From assembly GCA_963839475.1 (NCBI GenBank), contig CAWIVH010000021.1, positions 248,001 to 312,000 of the forward strand: DNA of 64,000 nucleotides, read 5' to 3'. The position numbers were made by a program, and so were the translations under genes. The DNA comes from CAWIVH01 sp963839475 (lineage in GTDB: Bacteria > Acidobacteriota > UBA6911). Shown one piece after another: positions 36,761-44,839 of the stretch. Position 1 is the stretch's first letter. Every line of letters begins with the position of its first letter. A model generated the notes under the pieces. It worked only from the letters and a program-made list of their open reading frames with translations. It was not told where the DNA came from and made no database searches.

Positions 36761-37380
36761 TATTGCGGAGGAACCGTTTTATAAGGCTTGGGCGAGCGCG
36801 AATCAACCGGTTGAGGGTTCTTATCCCAGAAACCCTTCTTTTCATTGTACTGAAGATCGTTGCCCATGAGCTTCATGCTCATTTTTCCCAGGATCCGCTT
36901 CTCATAGACTCCCAGCGATTCCAGGGGCAGCCACTTTTCGGACTTGTCAAGGTCCCGGTTCAAACCCTCCATCTTGGTGCGCACCGTGACCATGGTTTGA
37001 TTCGGGGCGATGATTTCGAGAAGGATTTCCACTGTATAGCGTGCCTTGAGCCAGGCACCTGTCACGGTGTCCCGCTTGATCGCCACCTTGTCGATCTCGG
37101 TGGACGTCAACGCACCGGTGATGAACTCATAGGGTTTGGAGACGATTCGCCCGGCTTTCTTGTCCTCTAGTTCCGTGCTGTAACCCATTTCGTCCAGCAC
37201 AGCCCGGGCCACATTCCACACAATGTCGTACTTGTATACAAATTTAATGGGATCCGGGAGGGCTGGTTTCTGAACTTGTCCAAAACCCGAATGAGCCGAG
37301 AGCAGCATGCTGAAAAACAAAAACAGAGAAAAGCTCCGATAATCCTTAAAACCTTGTGAAATCTGCACCTTTGAGCTCAT
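36760..37380 (-). CDS. Exported protein of unknown function
   Basis: I recognise no family. The 206-residue protein starts at 37380 (MSSKVQISQGF...) and has an N-terminal hydrophobic segment ending in FGQVQ, so a signal peptide is likely. The body is predicted mixed alpha/beta, with WNVARAVLDEMGY, RIVSKPYEFITGAL and RYTVEILLEIIAPNQTMVTVRTKMEG (part shown). This pattern resembles lipoprotein domains that bind other envelope proteins (BamC/DUF-like), but that is only an impression. It follows mltG by 38 bases and is coupled to the next gene by a one-base overlap. Confidence 0.55.
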   Translation of the reverse strand: MSSKVQISQGFKDYRSFSLFLFFSMLLSAHSGFGQVQKPALPDPIKFVYKYDIVWNVARAVLDEMGYSTELEDKKAGRIVSKPYEFITGALTSTEIDKVAIKRDTVTGAWLKARYTVEILLEIIAPNQTMVTVRTKMEGLNRDLDKSEKWLPLESLGVYEKRILGKMSMKLMGNDLQYNEKKGFWDKNPQPVDSRSPKPYKTVPPQ

Positions 37381-37418
37381 GATGGAATCGTAGCATCGGC
37401 GGCGGGGCAAGTCAAATT

Positions 37419-38444
37419 CTACCTCTTCGCCAACGTTCGCCTCCCTTGGTATTGTTGCACGGCGGCCTGGTGTGTTTTGAAGTCACGGGAGAATTGGTGC
37501 GTCCCGTCATTTCTCGAAACAAAATATAAATATTCGGTTTTTGCGGGACTGAGAGCTGCTATTAATGAGTCAGCTCCTGGACTCGCAATCGGCCCCGGGG
37601 GCAGGCCGGTATGAACATACGTGTTATAGGGTGATGAAATGCGCAAATCCGGTTTGCGAATGTTGCCGTCGAATTTCCCTGCGATTTTCAATGCGTAGAT
37701 CACAGTAGGGTCGCACCCAAGAGGCATTCCTTTTTCCAGCCGGTTTCGCAATACGGATGCCACTAGAGGCCGCTCCGATGCGGTTTTGACTTCTTTTTCC
37801 ACCATCGATGCCAGCGTAACAATTCCGGCAATGTTCCAGCCTTCGGGCAGAGGGTGCTCAGCCAGGATCTTCTTCATTTTCTCTTTGAACTGGTCGGTCA
37901 TCGCTTTTAGGATATCCTCGGATCCAGCTTTACGAGGAAGCCTGTAAGTGTCTGGAAATAAGTAGCCTTCCAGGTTTCCAGCGGCCGGCGCCAGATCGCG
38001 GATCCAGGCTGTTTTCCCGAGAAGATTCTCAAGTTCAACGGCATCCGCGAGCTTGCTGGAGGCAATCAGGTCGATGATTTCGTGCGCGGTGAGTCCTTCA
38101 GGAATAGTGATGGTGTTGAAAAAGACATCTCCCCGGATGAGGCGATGAATAATTTCGGGTGGAGTCGCGGGACCCGAGAAACGATATTCGCCGGCTTGCA
38201 GCCGGCGGCCTTCGCCGGTCCAGCGTAAATAAACCACGAAGGGGAGACGGTTTCTCAGCACCCCCGCATCGGCAAGCAATTCCGCAATATTGCGAGTTGT
38301 TGCTCCCTTGGGGATTTCAACGAATACCTCCGGATCGCCGCTCGAAAAATAGGGGGTCGACAGGTCGTGTTGAAGCCACCACACGCAAATGCCCAAGACC
38401 AAAATTAAGGTGAGAGCCGATGCCGCAATAATTCGAAAAATCAA
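37419..38444 (-). CDS. mltG: Endolytic murein transglycosylase
   Basis: Inner-membrane lytic transglycosylase that cuts nascent glycan strands. One N-terminal membrane anchor (residues 5-25), a LysM-like subdomain (about 40-120, EIPKGATTRNIAELLADAGVL in part) and the YceG catalytic domain. The catalytic glutamate is in LASMVEKEV, followed by RLEKGMPLGCDPTVIYAL and SPYNTYVHTGLPPGPIASPG (family motifs). 341 aa. It lies 4 bases downstream of ruvX, a widespread pairing. Confidence 0.95.
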   Translation of the reverse strand: MIFRIIAASALTLILVLGICVWWLQHDLSTPYFSSGDPEVFVEIPKGATTRNIAELLADAGVLRNRLPFVVYLRWTGEGRRLQAGEYRFSGPATPPEIIHRLIRGDVFFNTITIPEGLTAHEIIDLIASSKLADAVELENLLGKTAWIRDLAPAAGNLEGYLFPDTYRLPRKAGSEDILKAMTDQFKEKMKKILAEHPLPEGWNIAGIVTLASMVEKEVKTASERPLVASVLRNRLEKGMPLGCDPTVIYALKIAGKFDGNIRKPDLRISSPYNTYVHTGLPPGPIASPGADSLIAALSPAKTEYLYFVSRNDGTHQFSRDFKTHQAAVQQYQGRRTLAKR

Positions 38445-38448
38445 AGTG

Positions 38449-38865
38449 CTACGTTTCCTCCAAAAATCGTTCCAGAATCAAGGCGGCGGCCAGCGAGTCT
38501 ACTGTTCTATAGCGGCGCTTTTGACGAATCGACATGCCGTTCCAGATATCGAGCGCTTCTGATGTGGAGAGCCTCTCGTCGAATCCCGCGACCGTCAGAT
38601 CCAGGGAATTGCGGATGAGCTCGATGAATCGATCCACTTTTTCAACAGCCCTTCCCGAACTGCCGTCCAAGCGGTAAGGAATGCCCACCAGGATGCTCGA
38701 GATGGAATGCTCGGCTACTGCAGATCGCAGATTTTGTATGAGGCTCTTGCGGCCTGAGTTTGGGATAGACTGCAGGGGCTGGACCGTGAGCCCCAAGTCA
38801 TCACTATACGCGAGCCCGATGTTCTTGGTGCCGTAATCCAATGCGAGGATCCTGCCCTTTTCCAT
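38449..38865 (-). CDS. ruvX: Holliday junction resolvase-like / rRNA-processing nuclease
   Basis: RNase H-fold nuclease of the YqgF/RuvX family. The first catalytic aspartate is in LALDYGTKNIGLAYSD, the second acidic region in VGIPYRLDGSSG and the third in GFDERLSTSEA. 138 aa is standard. It heads a minus-strand unit with mltG and the two unknown envelope genes. Confidence 0.95.
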   Translation of the reverse strand: MEKGRILALDYGTKNIGLAYSDDLGLTVQPLQSIPNSGRKSLIQNLRSAVAEHSISSILVGIPYRLDGSSGRAVEKVDRFIELIRNSLDLTVAGFDERLSTSEALDIWNGMSIRQKRRYRTVDSLAAALILERFLEET

Positions 38866-38958
38866 GACGAAGATTGGATCACATCCGTGTCAACCCGTCA
38901 ACGCGCATCCGCCGTGGCGCCCCATTCCTTAAAAAGGAGGCTGGTTGAGAATTCAAAT

Positions 38959-38987
38959 TTGCTCGACCCTTCCGCCTACGGTATACT
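38959..38987 (+). promoter_or_regulatory. Candidate promoter of the S41-like gene
   Basis: TTGCTC, a 17-base spacer and TATACT (five of six) lie 31 bases before the start at 39018, in the divergent gap with ruvX. Confidence 0.55.
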
Positions 38988-39017
38988 TCTTTTTCGGTAT
39001 TGCACGCAGGAGGCAGG

Positions 39018-40298
39018 ATGCTTCACAAAGGAAAGACGTTGGTTTTTTTCTGTTCATTGTTGATAGTTCTGTACGCGATTTCGGCGGCGTTTTATGGGAA
39101 AGTCGTCGCCAAAGACGAGGCGTATAACGAGCTTAAGGTTTTCATGGATGCGCTAAAGAAAATCAACGAAGATTACGTGGAATCCCCTGAAATGTCGAAG
39201 GTTCAAGAAGGAGCGATGCGGGGCCTGATTGAAGCCCTCGATCCTTATAGCAGCTTTCTTTCCAAGGAACAATTGGCGCAGCTCGAAAAGCGCAAGGCAA
39301 CTGGAACTGCCGGGGCCGGTTTGGTGATTTCCAAAAAGGGGGATGTAACTTATGTCCTTGCGGTGCAGAGGGGAGGGCCGGCTGAAGCCGCCGGACTTCG
39401 TGCCGGCGATTACATCATCGAGGTTGACGGTGTTGCGATTGAAGACCTGAGCATCCTGGAGGTTGAGAGCCTTATCCGCGGCGCCGCTGATACGGCTTTG
39501 AAACTAACGGTGTTTCGCAATTCACGAACGAAGCCGGTCGAAATTAATCTGACCCGGAAGGCTGATTCCCAGGTGCCTATTCTGTCACGCATTACGCAGG
39601 CTGGACTGCAAGGTGATCAGGTTAATGTGGGAGTCATGGATGTTTCCTCGCTTGCGGGCACAAGTCTCGAGCAGGCGAAAGTAAAGCTCAAGACGCTGAT
39701 TTCAGCCGGAGCGCAGAGTCTGATTCTGGACCTGCGCGACTGCGCCGAGGGACCCTTGTCAGCCGGAAGCGAACTAGCCAACCTGTTTCTAAAGGATGGT
39801 GTTATTACCTACAGCAAAAATCGCCAGGGGGAAAAGGTTCAGGAGATCGCGGCTGATGCGGGAAAGTTTGTCTCGGACCTTCCATTGGTGATCCTTGTCA
39901 ATGGATCAACCGCAGGCGCTGCCGAAATAGCCGCTGGAGCGCTCAAGGATCTTAAACGTGCGACCCTTGTAGGGGAAAAGACTTTCGGTTCGGGTTCGGC
40001 CCAAACGCAAATCATGCTGAAAAGCGGATCCATGCTTATACTTTCAACGAGCAAATATTACACTCCTTCGGGCAAGCTGATACAGGACGATACCGCCCGC
40101 AACGCGGGAATCAAACCCGACATCCAGTCGCCGGATGATGATCACCGGCAGGATTTGCTGGTTGACGCCTACTACGACGAGCAGCAGGACGATACAGCAA
40201 AGTACAAGCAACTGCAGGAAAGGATCGACAAGGAGCAGTTAGATAAGGCATTAGAAACCGTTGCCAAATCCTTCAGTGCGCGCAAAAAGGCCGCCTGA
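39018..40298 (+). CDS. S41-family (CtpA-like) protein lacking the catalytic dyad
   Basis: Carboxyl-terminal processing protease fold: an N-terminal membrane anchor or signal (residues 8-26), a helical region, a PDZ domain (about 95-180, with GPAEAAGLRAGDYIIEVDG) and the S41 core (about 200-380). The start follows AGGAGG. By alignment to the usual S-A-S-A-S-E-I ... F-G-K-G motif, the catalytic Ser position is Gly300 (NGSTAGAAEI) and the Lys position, 25 residues on as in CtpB and Prc, is Ser325 (KTFGSGSAQ). The third residue Gln329 is kept. It should therefore be inactive as a protease and may act as a PDZ-based scaffold or regulator. It is a single gene with its own promoter. Confidence 0.9.
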   Translation: MLHKGKTLVFFCSLLIVLYAISAAFYGKVVAKDEAYNELKVFMDALKKINEDYVESPEMSKVQEGAMRGLIEALDPYSSFLSKEQLAQLEKRKATGTAGAGLVISKKGDVTYVLAVQRGGPAEAAGLRAGDYIIEVDGVAIEDLSILEVESLIRGAADTALKLTVFRNSRTKPVEINLTRKADSQVPILSRITQAGLQGDQVNVGVMDVSSLAGTSLEQAKVKLKTLISAGAQSLILDLRDCAEGPLSAGSELANLFLKDGVITYSKNRQGEKVQEIAADAGKFVSDLPLVILVNGSTAGAAEIAAGALKDLKRATLVGEKTFGSGSAQTQIMLKSGSMLILSTSKYYTPSGKLIQDDTARNAGIKPDIQSPDDDHRQDLLVDAYYDEQQDDTAKYKQLQERIDKEQLDKALETVAKSFSARKKAA

Positions 40299-40379
40299 GA
40301 CAGGCACTGCAGTGAATAGCGGCTCTCAGGAGTGCGGAGAGCCGATTCCAGTGAAATTTCGGCAGGGGTGGAATTGCAG

Positions 40380-40409
40380 TTGACAGAAATCCATCCTTTC
40401 TGGTACGGT
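40380..40409 (+). promoter_or_regulatory. Candidate promoter of tRNA-Val
   Basis: A perfect TTGACA is followed after 18 bases by TACGGT, ending 15 bases before the mature tRNA. The -10 is weak, so this is moderate evidence. Confidence 0.42.
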
Positions 40410-40424
40410 AACCCTTTATTTTGT

Positions 40425-40499
40425 AGGCGCGTAGCTCAGGGGGAGAGCACTTCCTTGACGCGGAAGGGGTCAGCGGTTCAAATCCGCTCGCGCCTACCA
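40425..40499 (+). tRNA. tRNA-Val (anticodon GAC)
   Basis: Full cloverleaf: acceptor AGGCGCG/CGCGCCT with A discriminator and encoded CCA, D arm GCTC-AGGGGGA-GAGC, anticodon arm CTTCC-TTGACGC-GGAAG giving GAC, five-base variable loop, and T arm AGCGG-TTCAAAT-CCGCT. It reads GUC and GUU. It precedes thrS by about 170 bases on the same strand. Confidence 0.97.
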
Positions 40500-40669
40500 T
40501 CTCAACAGGCGTTGAGAGGAATCCCCGGGGAAGAGTTGAACGAGTACAAACCTGCAGGATCCGTTTGTCCTTCCCACCTGTCGCTTGGACATTGCTCCGT
40601 TTCCATTCAGGGAGGCTTCCTCATAGATTCCCCTTCGAGGGGATGCTGGAGAGGGGCTGATTTTCAGTG

Positions 40670-42466
40670 ATGGCAATAAAAGTCAGATACGCAGATGGAA
40701 GTGAAGGCATAGTGACCAGTCCGGGCGAAGCGCTGGAGGTGTATCGCCACAGCACGTCGCACCTCATGGCGGCTGCCGTCACCAGCCTTTTCCCCGGTAC
40801 CCACCTTGGCATCGGGCCTGCCATCAGCGACGGCTTTTATTACGATTTCCAGAACGACCGGAGCTTCACTGAAGACGATCTCAAAAAGATCGAAGACCGG
40901 ATGAAGGAGTTGATCTCCAGGGATCTTCGCTTCGAGCCGAGCCTGGTTTCGAAGGAAGAGGCCGTCGGCCTTTTTCGCGCGCAGGGCGAAGAGCTGAAAG
41001 TGGAATTGATCGAGGAAAAAGCCGGCGAGTCGCTGTCCTGTTATAGGTTGGGAGATTTAGTCGATTTCTGCACCGGGCCTCATGTACTTTCCACCGGTTC
41101 CATTCTTCCTGAGTCCTTCCGGCTGCTGAGCCTGGCGGGTTCCTACTGGCGTGGGAATGAAAAGAATCCGCAGCTTCAGCGTATATACGGAACTGCGTTT
41201 CTGGCTCCCGCCGAGTTGGAAGCTTATCTGGCTCAACTCGAGGAAGCCAAGAAACGCGACCATCGCCGCCTGGGCAAGGATTTGGATCTGTTCAGCGTAT
41301 CCGAGGAGGCCGGCCCGGGTTTGATTTTCTGGCACCCGAAGGGCACCCTGGTTCGGATCACAATCGAGGATTTCCTGCGGAAAGAGCTGCTGAGCCGGGG
41401 ATACGATTTTGTTACCACTCCGCATGTTGCGCGCAATTCGCTTTGGAAAACCTCGGGGCATTACGACTACTATCGCGAAAACATGTACGTCTTCAACATC
41501 GACGACGAAGAATTCGTGATCAAGCCCATGAACTGCCCCGGGCACACGCAGATCTACAAGTCCAGAATGCGTAGCTACCGAGATTTGCCGCAACGGTACG
41601 CCGAGTTTGGAACCGTCTACCGTTACGAAAAAAGCGGCGTTCTGCATGGAATGCTGCGTGTGCGCGGCTTTACGCAGGATGATGCTCACATTTTTTGTAC
41701 TCGCGACCAGGTGTACGCTGAGATAGAAGCCCTGCTCGACCTGGTATTGTTCGTCATGAAAAGCTTCGGCTTCGAAGAGTACAAGGTTGAGCTCTCGGTC
41801 CGGGACGCAAACAAGAAGCAGGATTACGCGGGAAGCGAAGAAGACTGGGAATTGGCCGAAGGTGCGCTGATGGAGGCCATGCGAATCAAGGGCATGACTT
41901 GGACGCGCATGGAGGGCGAGGCCGTATTTTACGGGCCGAAGATCGACGTTAAGTTGATCGATGCCATCGGACGCCCATGGCAGCTTTCTACCGTTCAATT
42001 CGACTTTACGCTGCCCAAACGGTTCGATCTCAAATATGTGGGAGCCGACGGCCAACCCCATCAGCCCGTCATGCTGCACCGCGCCTTGCTCGGTTCTGTG
42101 GAGCGGTTCATGGGGGTGCTGATCGAGCATTACGCGGGTGCATTTCCGCTGTGGCTGGCACCGGTTCAGGCTGTGCTGATCCCGATAGCGGAGCGACATC
42201 AGGACTATGCCCGATCGGTTTGTGAACGTTTGCGCGCGTCCGGACTGCGTGTGCATATAGATGACAGGAACGAGAAGATGGGTTTCAAGATCCGGGAAGC
42301 CCAGACGCAAAAGATACCGTACATGCTTGTGCTCGGGGATAAAGAAGTCCAAGCCGGGCAGGTATCGGTTCGAAACCGCTTTCAGGGGGATTTGGGAGCC
42401 CAGTCCATTGAAAGCTTTTTCGCCACGATCGGGGAGTTGATCAAAGCCCGGGCTGTCCGGCCCTGA
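40670..42466 (+). CDS. thrS: Threonyl-tRNA synthetase, short N-terminus
   Basis: Class II synthetase charging tRNA-Thr. The editing (N2) domain begins almost at once, with RHSTSHLMAAAV. The catalytic domain has zinc ligands starting with the cysteine in KPMNCPGH, motif 2 around FGTVYRYEKSGVLHGMLRVRGFTQDDAH (part shown) and motif 3 at the HRALLGSVERF region. The C-terminal anticodon domain is complete. At 598 aa it lacks most of the N-terminal TGS domain; an in-frame stop 9 bases before the start confirms that nothing is missed upstream. A small CCCCT/AGGGG hairpin lies at 40630-40642, just before the ribosome-binding site. infC follows. Confidence 0.96.
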   Translation: MAIKVRYADGSEGIVTSPGEALEVYRHSTSHLMAAAVTSLFPGTHLGIGPAISDGFYYDFQNDRSFTEDDLKKIEDRMKELISRDLRFEPSLVSKEEAVGLFRAQGEELKVELIEEKAGESLSCYRLGDLVDFCTGPHVLSTGSILPESFRLLSLAGSYWRGNEKNPQLQRIYGTAFLAPAELEAYLAQLEEAKKRDHRRLGKDLDLFSVSEEAGPGLIFWHPKGTLVRITIEDFLRKELLSRGYDFVTTPHVARNSLWKTSGHYDYYRENMYVFNIDDEEFVIKPMNCPGHTQIYKSRMRSYRDLPQRYAEFGTVYRYEKSGVLHGMLRVRGFTQDDAHIFCTRDQVYAEIEALLDLVLFVMKSFGFEEYKVELSVRDANKKQDYAGSEEDWELAEGALMEAMRIKGMTWTRMEGEAVFYGPKIDVKLIDAIGRPWQLSTVQFDFTLPKRFDLKYVGADGQPHQPVMLHRALLGSVERFMGVLIEHYAGAFPLWLAPVQAVLIPIAERHQDYARSVCERLRASGLRVHIDDRNEKMGFKIREAQTQKIPYMLVLGDKEVQAGQVSVRNRFQGDLGAQSIESFFATIGELIKARAVRP

Positions 42467-42513
42467 TCCACCGGCCGGATTGGCTTTGACCCTGATATTC
42501 AAGGAGGCTGGCA

Positions 42514-43038
42514 ATCACAACTACCAAACAGGTACGGGTTCGAGTCAATGAATTGATTCGGGCCAAAGAGATCCGTGTCGTGGATGAAGATGCGGGTCAA
42601 CTCGGAATCATGACACCGGAGCAGGCGCTGGCTATTGCGCGGGAACGTGACCTGGACCTGGTGGAAGTGGCCCCTGGGGCCAATCCGCCCGTATGCCGAA
42701 TCATGAACTACGGCAAGTTCCAATATCAGAAGAGCAAGCGCGCGCATGAGGCAAAAAAACACCAGAAAACGGTGGTGCTCAAGGAAGTGAAGTTCCGGCC
42801 GAAAACCGAGGAGCACGATTTCCAATTCAAGAAAAACCACATCGTCCGCTTTCTCGCAGACGGCAACAAAGCCAAGGCGACTGTGGTTTTCCGGGGCAGG
42901 GAAATGACCCACCAGGAAATCGGCCGAAAGCTCATGGAGCGCCTGATTGAGGAGTTGAAAGAGCAGGCGGAACTCGAGAGAACCCCCAAAATGGAGGGGT
43001 ATGCTCTCGTGGCAATATTTACACCGAAGAAGATTTAA
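42514..43038 (+). CDS. infC: Translation initiation factor IF-3 (AUC start)
   Basis: Prevents premature 30S-50S joining and checks start codons. The usual N-terminus (ITTKQVRVNELIRAKEIRV-like) is found only if translation starts at the ATC codon at 42514, which lies 6 bases after a perfect AAGGAGG at 42501-42507. Non-AUG starts such as AUU and AUC are a known conserved self-control device of infC. The N-domain runs to about residue 75, then the linker and the C-domain with KEVKFRPKTEEHDFQFK and VFRGREMTHQEIG. 174 aa. It leads the infC-rpmI-rplT ribosomal unit. Confidence 0.95.
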   Translation: MTTTKQVRVRVNELIRAKEIRVVDEDAGQLGIMTPEQALAIARERDLDLVEVAPGANPPVCRIMNYGKFQYQKSKRAHEAKKHQKTVVLKEVKFRPKTEEHDFQFKKNHIVRFLADGNKAKATVVFRGREMTHQEIGRKLMERLIEELKEQAELERTPKMEGYALVAIFTPKKI

Positions 43039-43049
43039 GGAGAGATTTT

Positions 43050-43244
43050 GTGAACAAGCGTAAGACCAACAAGAGTGCTGCAAAGCGATTTAAAGTGACG
43101 GCTACTGGTAAGATTATGCGCCGGCACAGCCATGCCAGGCATATCCTGACCAAAAAGCCTCGCAAGCGGGTACGGAAGCTCGTGGCATCGGCCCAGGTGA
43201 GCAAGCCGGACTCCAAGGTAGTCAAAAAGATGCTGAATATCTAA
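43050..43244 (+). CDS. rpmI: 50S ribosomal protein L35
   Basis: Small basic ribosomal protein, 64 aa, with the family sequence NKRKTNKSAAKRFKVT and KIMRRHSHARHILTKK. The GTG start at 43050 follows AAGGAGAG. It lies 11 bases after infC and before rplT. Confidence 0.97.
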   Translation: MNKRKTNKSAAKRFKVTATGKIMRRHSHARHILTKKPRKRVRKLVASAQVSKPDSKVVKKMLNI

Positions 43245-43317
43245 ACAAACGCGCGAGGCTGGCGCATCCGCTGCGCACGACCGTCGTACTGCGTGATTTC
43301 AATTCGGGAGCAAAGAA

Positions 43318-43680
43318 ATGCCGAGAGTAAAAAGGGGAAATAAGCGGGTCCAGCGCAGGAAGAAGATATTGACGCTGGCTAAAGGCTATCGCCTTACCAA
43401 GAGCAAGCTGCACAGGTCAGCCAAGGAATCCGTCGACCGGGCGTTGAGGTTTTCCTATCGCGACCGGCGGAACAAGAAGCGCGAATTCCGCAGCCTTTTC
43501 ATTATCCGGCTGGGGGCAGCGGCCAGGAAAAATAACATTTCTTACAGCCGATTCATCAGCGGTTTGAAGAAGGCGGCGGTCATGCTTGACCGCAGAGTTC
43601 TGGCCGAAATCGCCATTCACGACCCGGAGACTTTTACCAAGCTGACAGAGACTGCGAAAGCGGCGCTGGCGGCTGCCTAA
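43318..43680 (+). CDS. rplT: 50S ribosomal protein L20
   Basis: Basic 120-residue protein needed early in 50S assembly; it also represses its own operon in many bacteria. Begins MPRVKRGNKRVQRRKKIL and contains LTKSKLHRSAKESVDRAL and RDRRNKKREFRSLFIIRLGAA (part). The 73-base gap from rpmI could hold an L20-binding element, but I could not fold one with confidence. Confidence 0.97.
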   Translation: MPRVKRGNKRVQRRKKILTLAKGYRLTKSKLHRSAKESVDRALRFSYRDRRNKKREFRSLFIIRLGAAARKNNISYSRFISGLKKAAVMLDRRVLAEIAIHDPETFTKLTETAKAALAAA

Positions 43681-43707
43681 GAAGCGTATTGAATTTATTG
43701 GTTTCCA

Positions 43708-43742
43708 GCGCCCGGTGTGCCGCAACGCCGGGCGTTTTTTTT
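43708..43742 (+). terminator. Rho-independent terminator after rplT
   Basis: CGCCCGG (43709-43715) pairs with CCGGGCG (43728-43734), with eight T residues following. It closes the thrS-infC-rpmI-rplT unit before pheS. Confidence 0.88.
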
Positions 43743-43795
43743 AACGCAGCCTCGAGTCGAAGTTAAAGCAGAGCGATCACAAGCGGCAATGCCGG

Positions 43796-44824
43796 ATGGA
43801 CGTGAATATGAATGAGAGGATGGATGCACTGAGGCGGGAGTTCGAATCCGACCTTTCTCGCATTGAAGATACGCCGAGCTGGAAAACAGTGCGGGATAAA
43901 TGGCTTTCCAGGGAGAACGGAATCATCACCAGCGAGATGAAGCGTCTGCGCGAACTGCCCAAGGAAGAAAGGCCGGCTTTCGGACAGGGGATGAATCAGC
44001 TGCGCCATGAAGCGGAAACGCGACTTGATGCGCTCCAGTCCGAGCTACGGAACCAGGAGCAGTCCGGAGGGCGGTGCAGAATTGACGTAACCAGGCCCGC
44101 ATCGCCGTTCGGTCCCGGCGTGGAGCATCCGGTAAAACGGCTTCAGGCTGATATTGAAAATGTTTTCGTCAGGATGGGATTTCGCGTATTCGACCTGCCG
44201 GAGGTTGAAACCGAACATTACAATTTCGAAGCTTTGAACATGCCTCGCAATCATCCGGCACGCGATGCGCAGGATACTTTTTATTTCGGCGACAATGCTC
44301 TCCTGAGGACGCACTGTTCCACCGTGCAGATACACGCCATGGAGGTCATGAAACCCCCGATCCGGGCCGTGAGTACGGGAAAGGTATACCGCCGCGACCC
44401 CTTCGATGCCACTCATTCTCCCATGTTTTTCCAGGTTGATGTCCTTGCCGTGGACGAAGGGATAACCATGGGGGACCTCAAAGGAACCTTGGAGACTTTC
44501 CTGAAACAGGTCTTCCATCCCGATATTCGCATGCGACTGCGGCCCGGTTTTTTTCCTTTCGTCGAACCGGGAGCCGAGGTCGACATCAGCTGCATTTTCT
44601 GCGACGGTAGAGGATGCCGGATCTGCAAGCAGAGCGGCTGGATTGAAATCCTGGGAGCCGGCATGGTGCATCCCAAAGTGTTGACGATGGCCGGGGTGGA
44701 ACATCCGAGGTACAGCGGATTTGCCTGGGGGATGGGGATAGACCGCGTGGCAATCCTGAAATACGGAGTCGACGATATCCGACTGTTCTTCGAAAACGAC
44801 CTCCGATTTCTCTCTCAATTCTAA
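43796..44824 (+). CDS. pheS: Phenylalanyl-tRNA synthetase alpha subunit
   Basis: Catalytic subunit of the alpha2-beta2 PheRS. An N-terminal coiled-coil arm (about residues 1-85) precedes the class II core: motif 2 region STGKVYRRDPFDATHSPMFFQ, a CIFCDGRGCRICKQSG cysteine cluster that looks like a zinc knuckle, and motif 3 GFAWGMGIDRVAILKYG. The ATG at 43808 is an alternative start. 342 aa. It is followed after 15 bases by pheT. Confidence 0.96.
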   Translation: MDVNMNERMDALRREFESDLSRIEDTPSWKTVRDKWLSRENGIITSEMKRLRELPKEERPAFGQGMNQLRHEAETRLDALQSELRNQEQSGGRCRIDVTRPASPFGPGVEHPVKRLQADIENVFVRMGFRVFDLPEVETEHYNFEALNMPRNHPARDAQDTFYFGDNALLRTHCSTVQIHAMEVMKPPIRAVSTGKVYRRDPFDATHSPMFFQVDVLAVDEGITMGDLKGTLETFLKQVFHPDIRMRLRPGFFPFVEPGAEVDISCIFCDGRGCRICKQSGWIEILGAGMVHPKVLTMAGVEHPRYSGFAWGMGIDRVAILKYGVDDIRLFFENDLRFLSQF

Positions 44825-44839
44825 GCAGGTTGGCTTGTC

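Noticed and set aside
38888..38893. TTGACA on the minus strand before ruvX as a promoter
   Set aside because: No acceptable -10 box lies 15-19 bases downstream before the start codon.
40630..40642. CCCCT/AGGGG hairpin before thrS as a tRNA-mimic operator or T-box
   Set aside because: It is only a short stem-loop without the anticodon-like or T-box conserved elements, so no regulatory class can be claimed.
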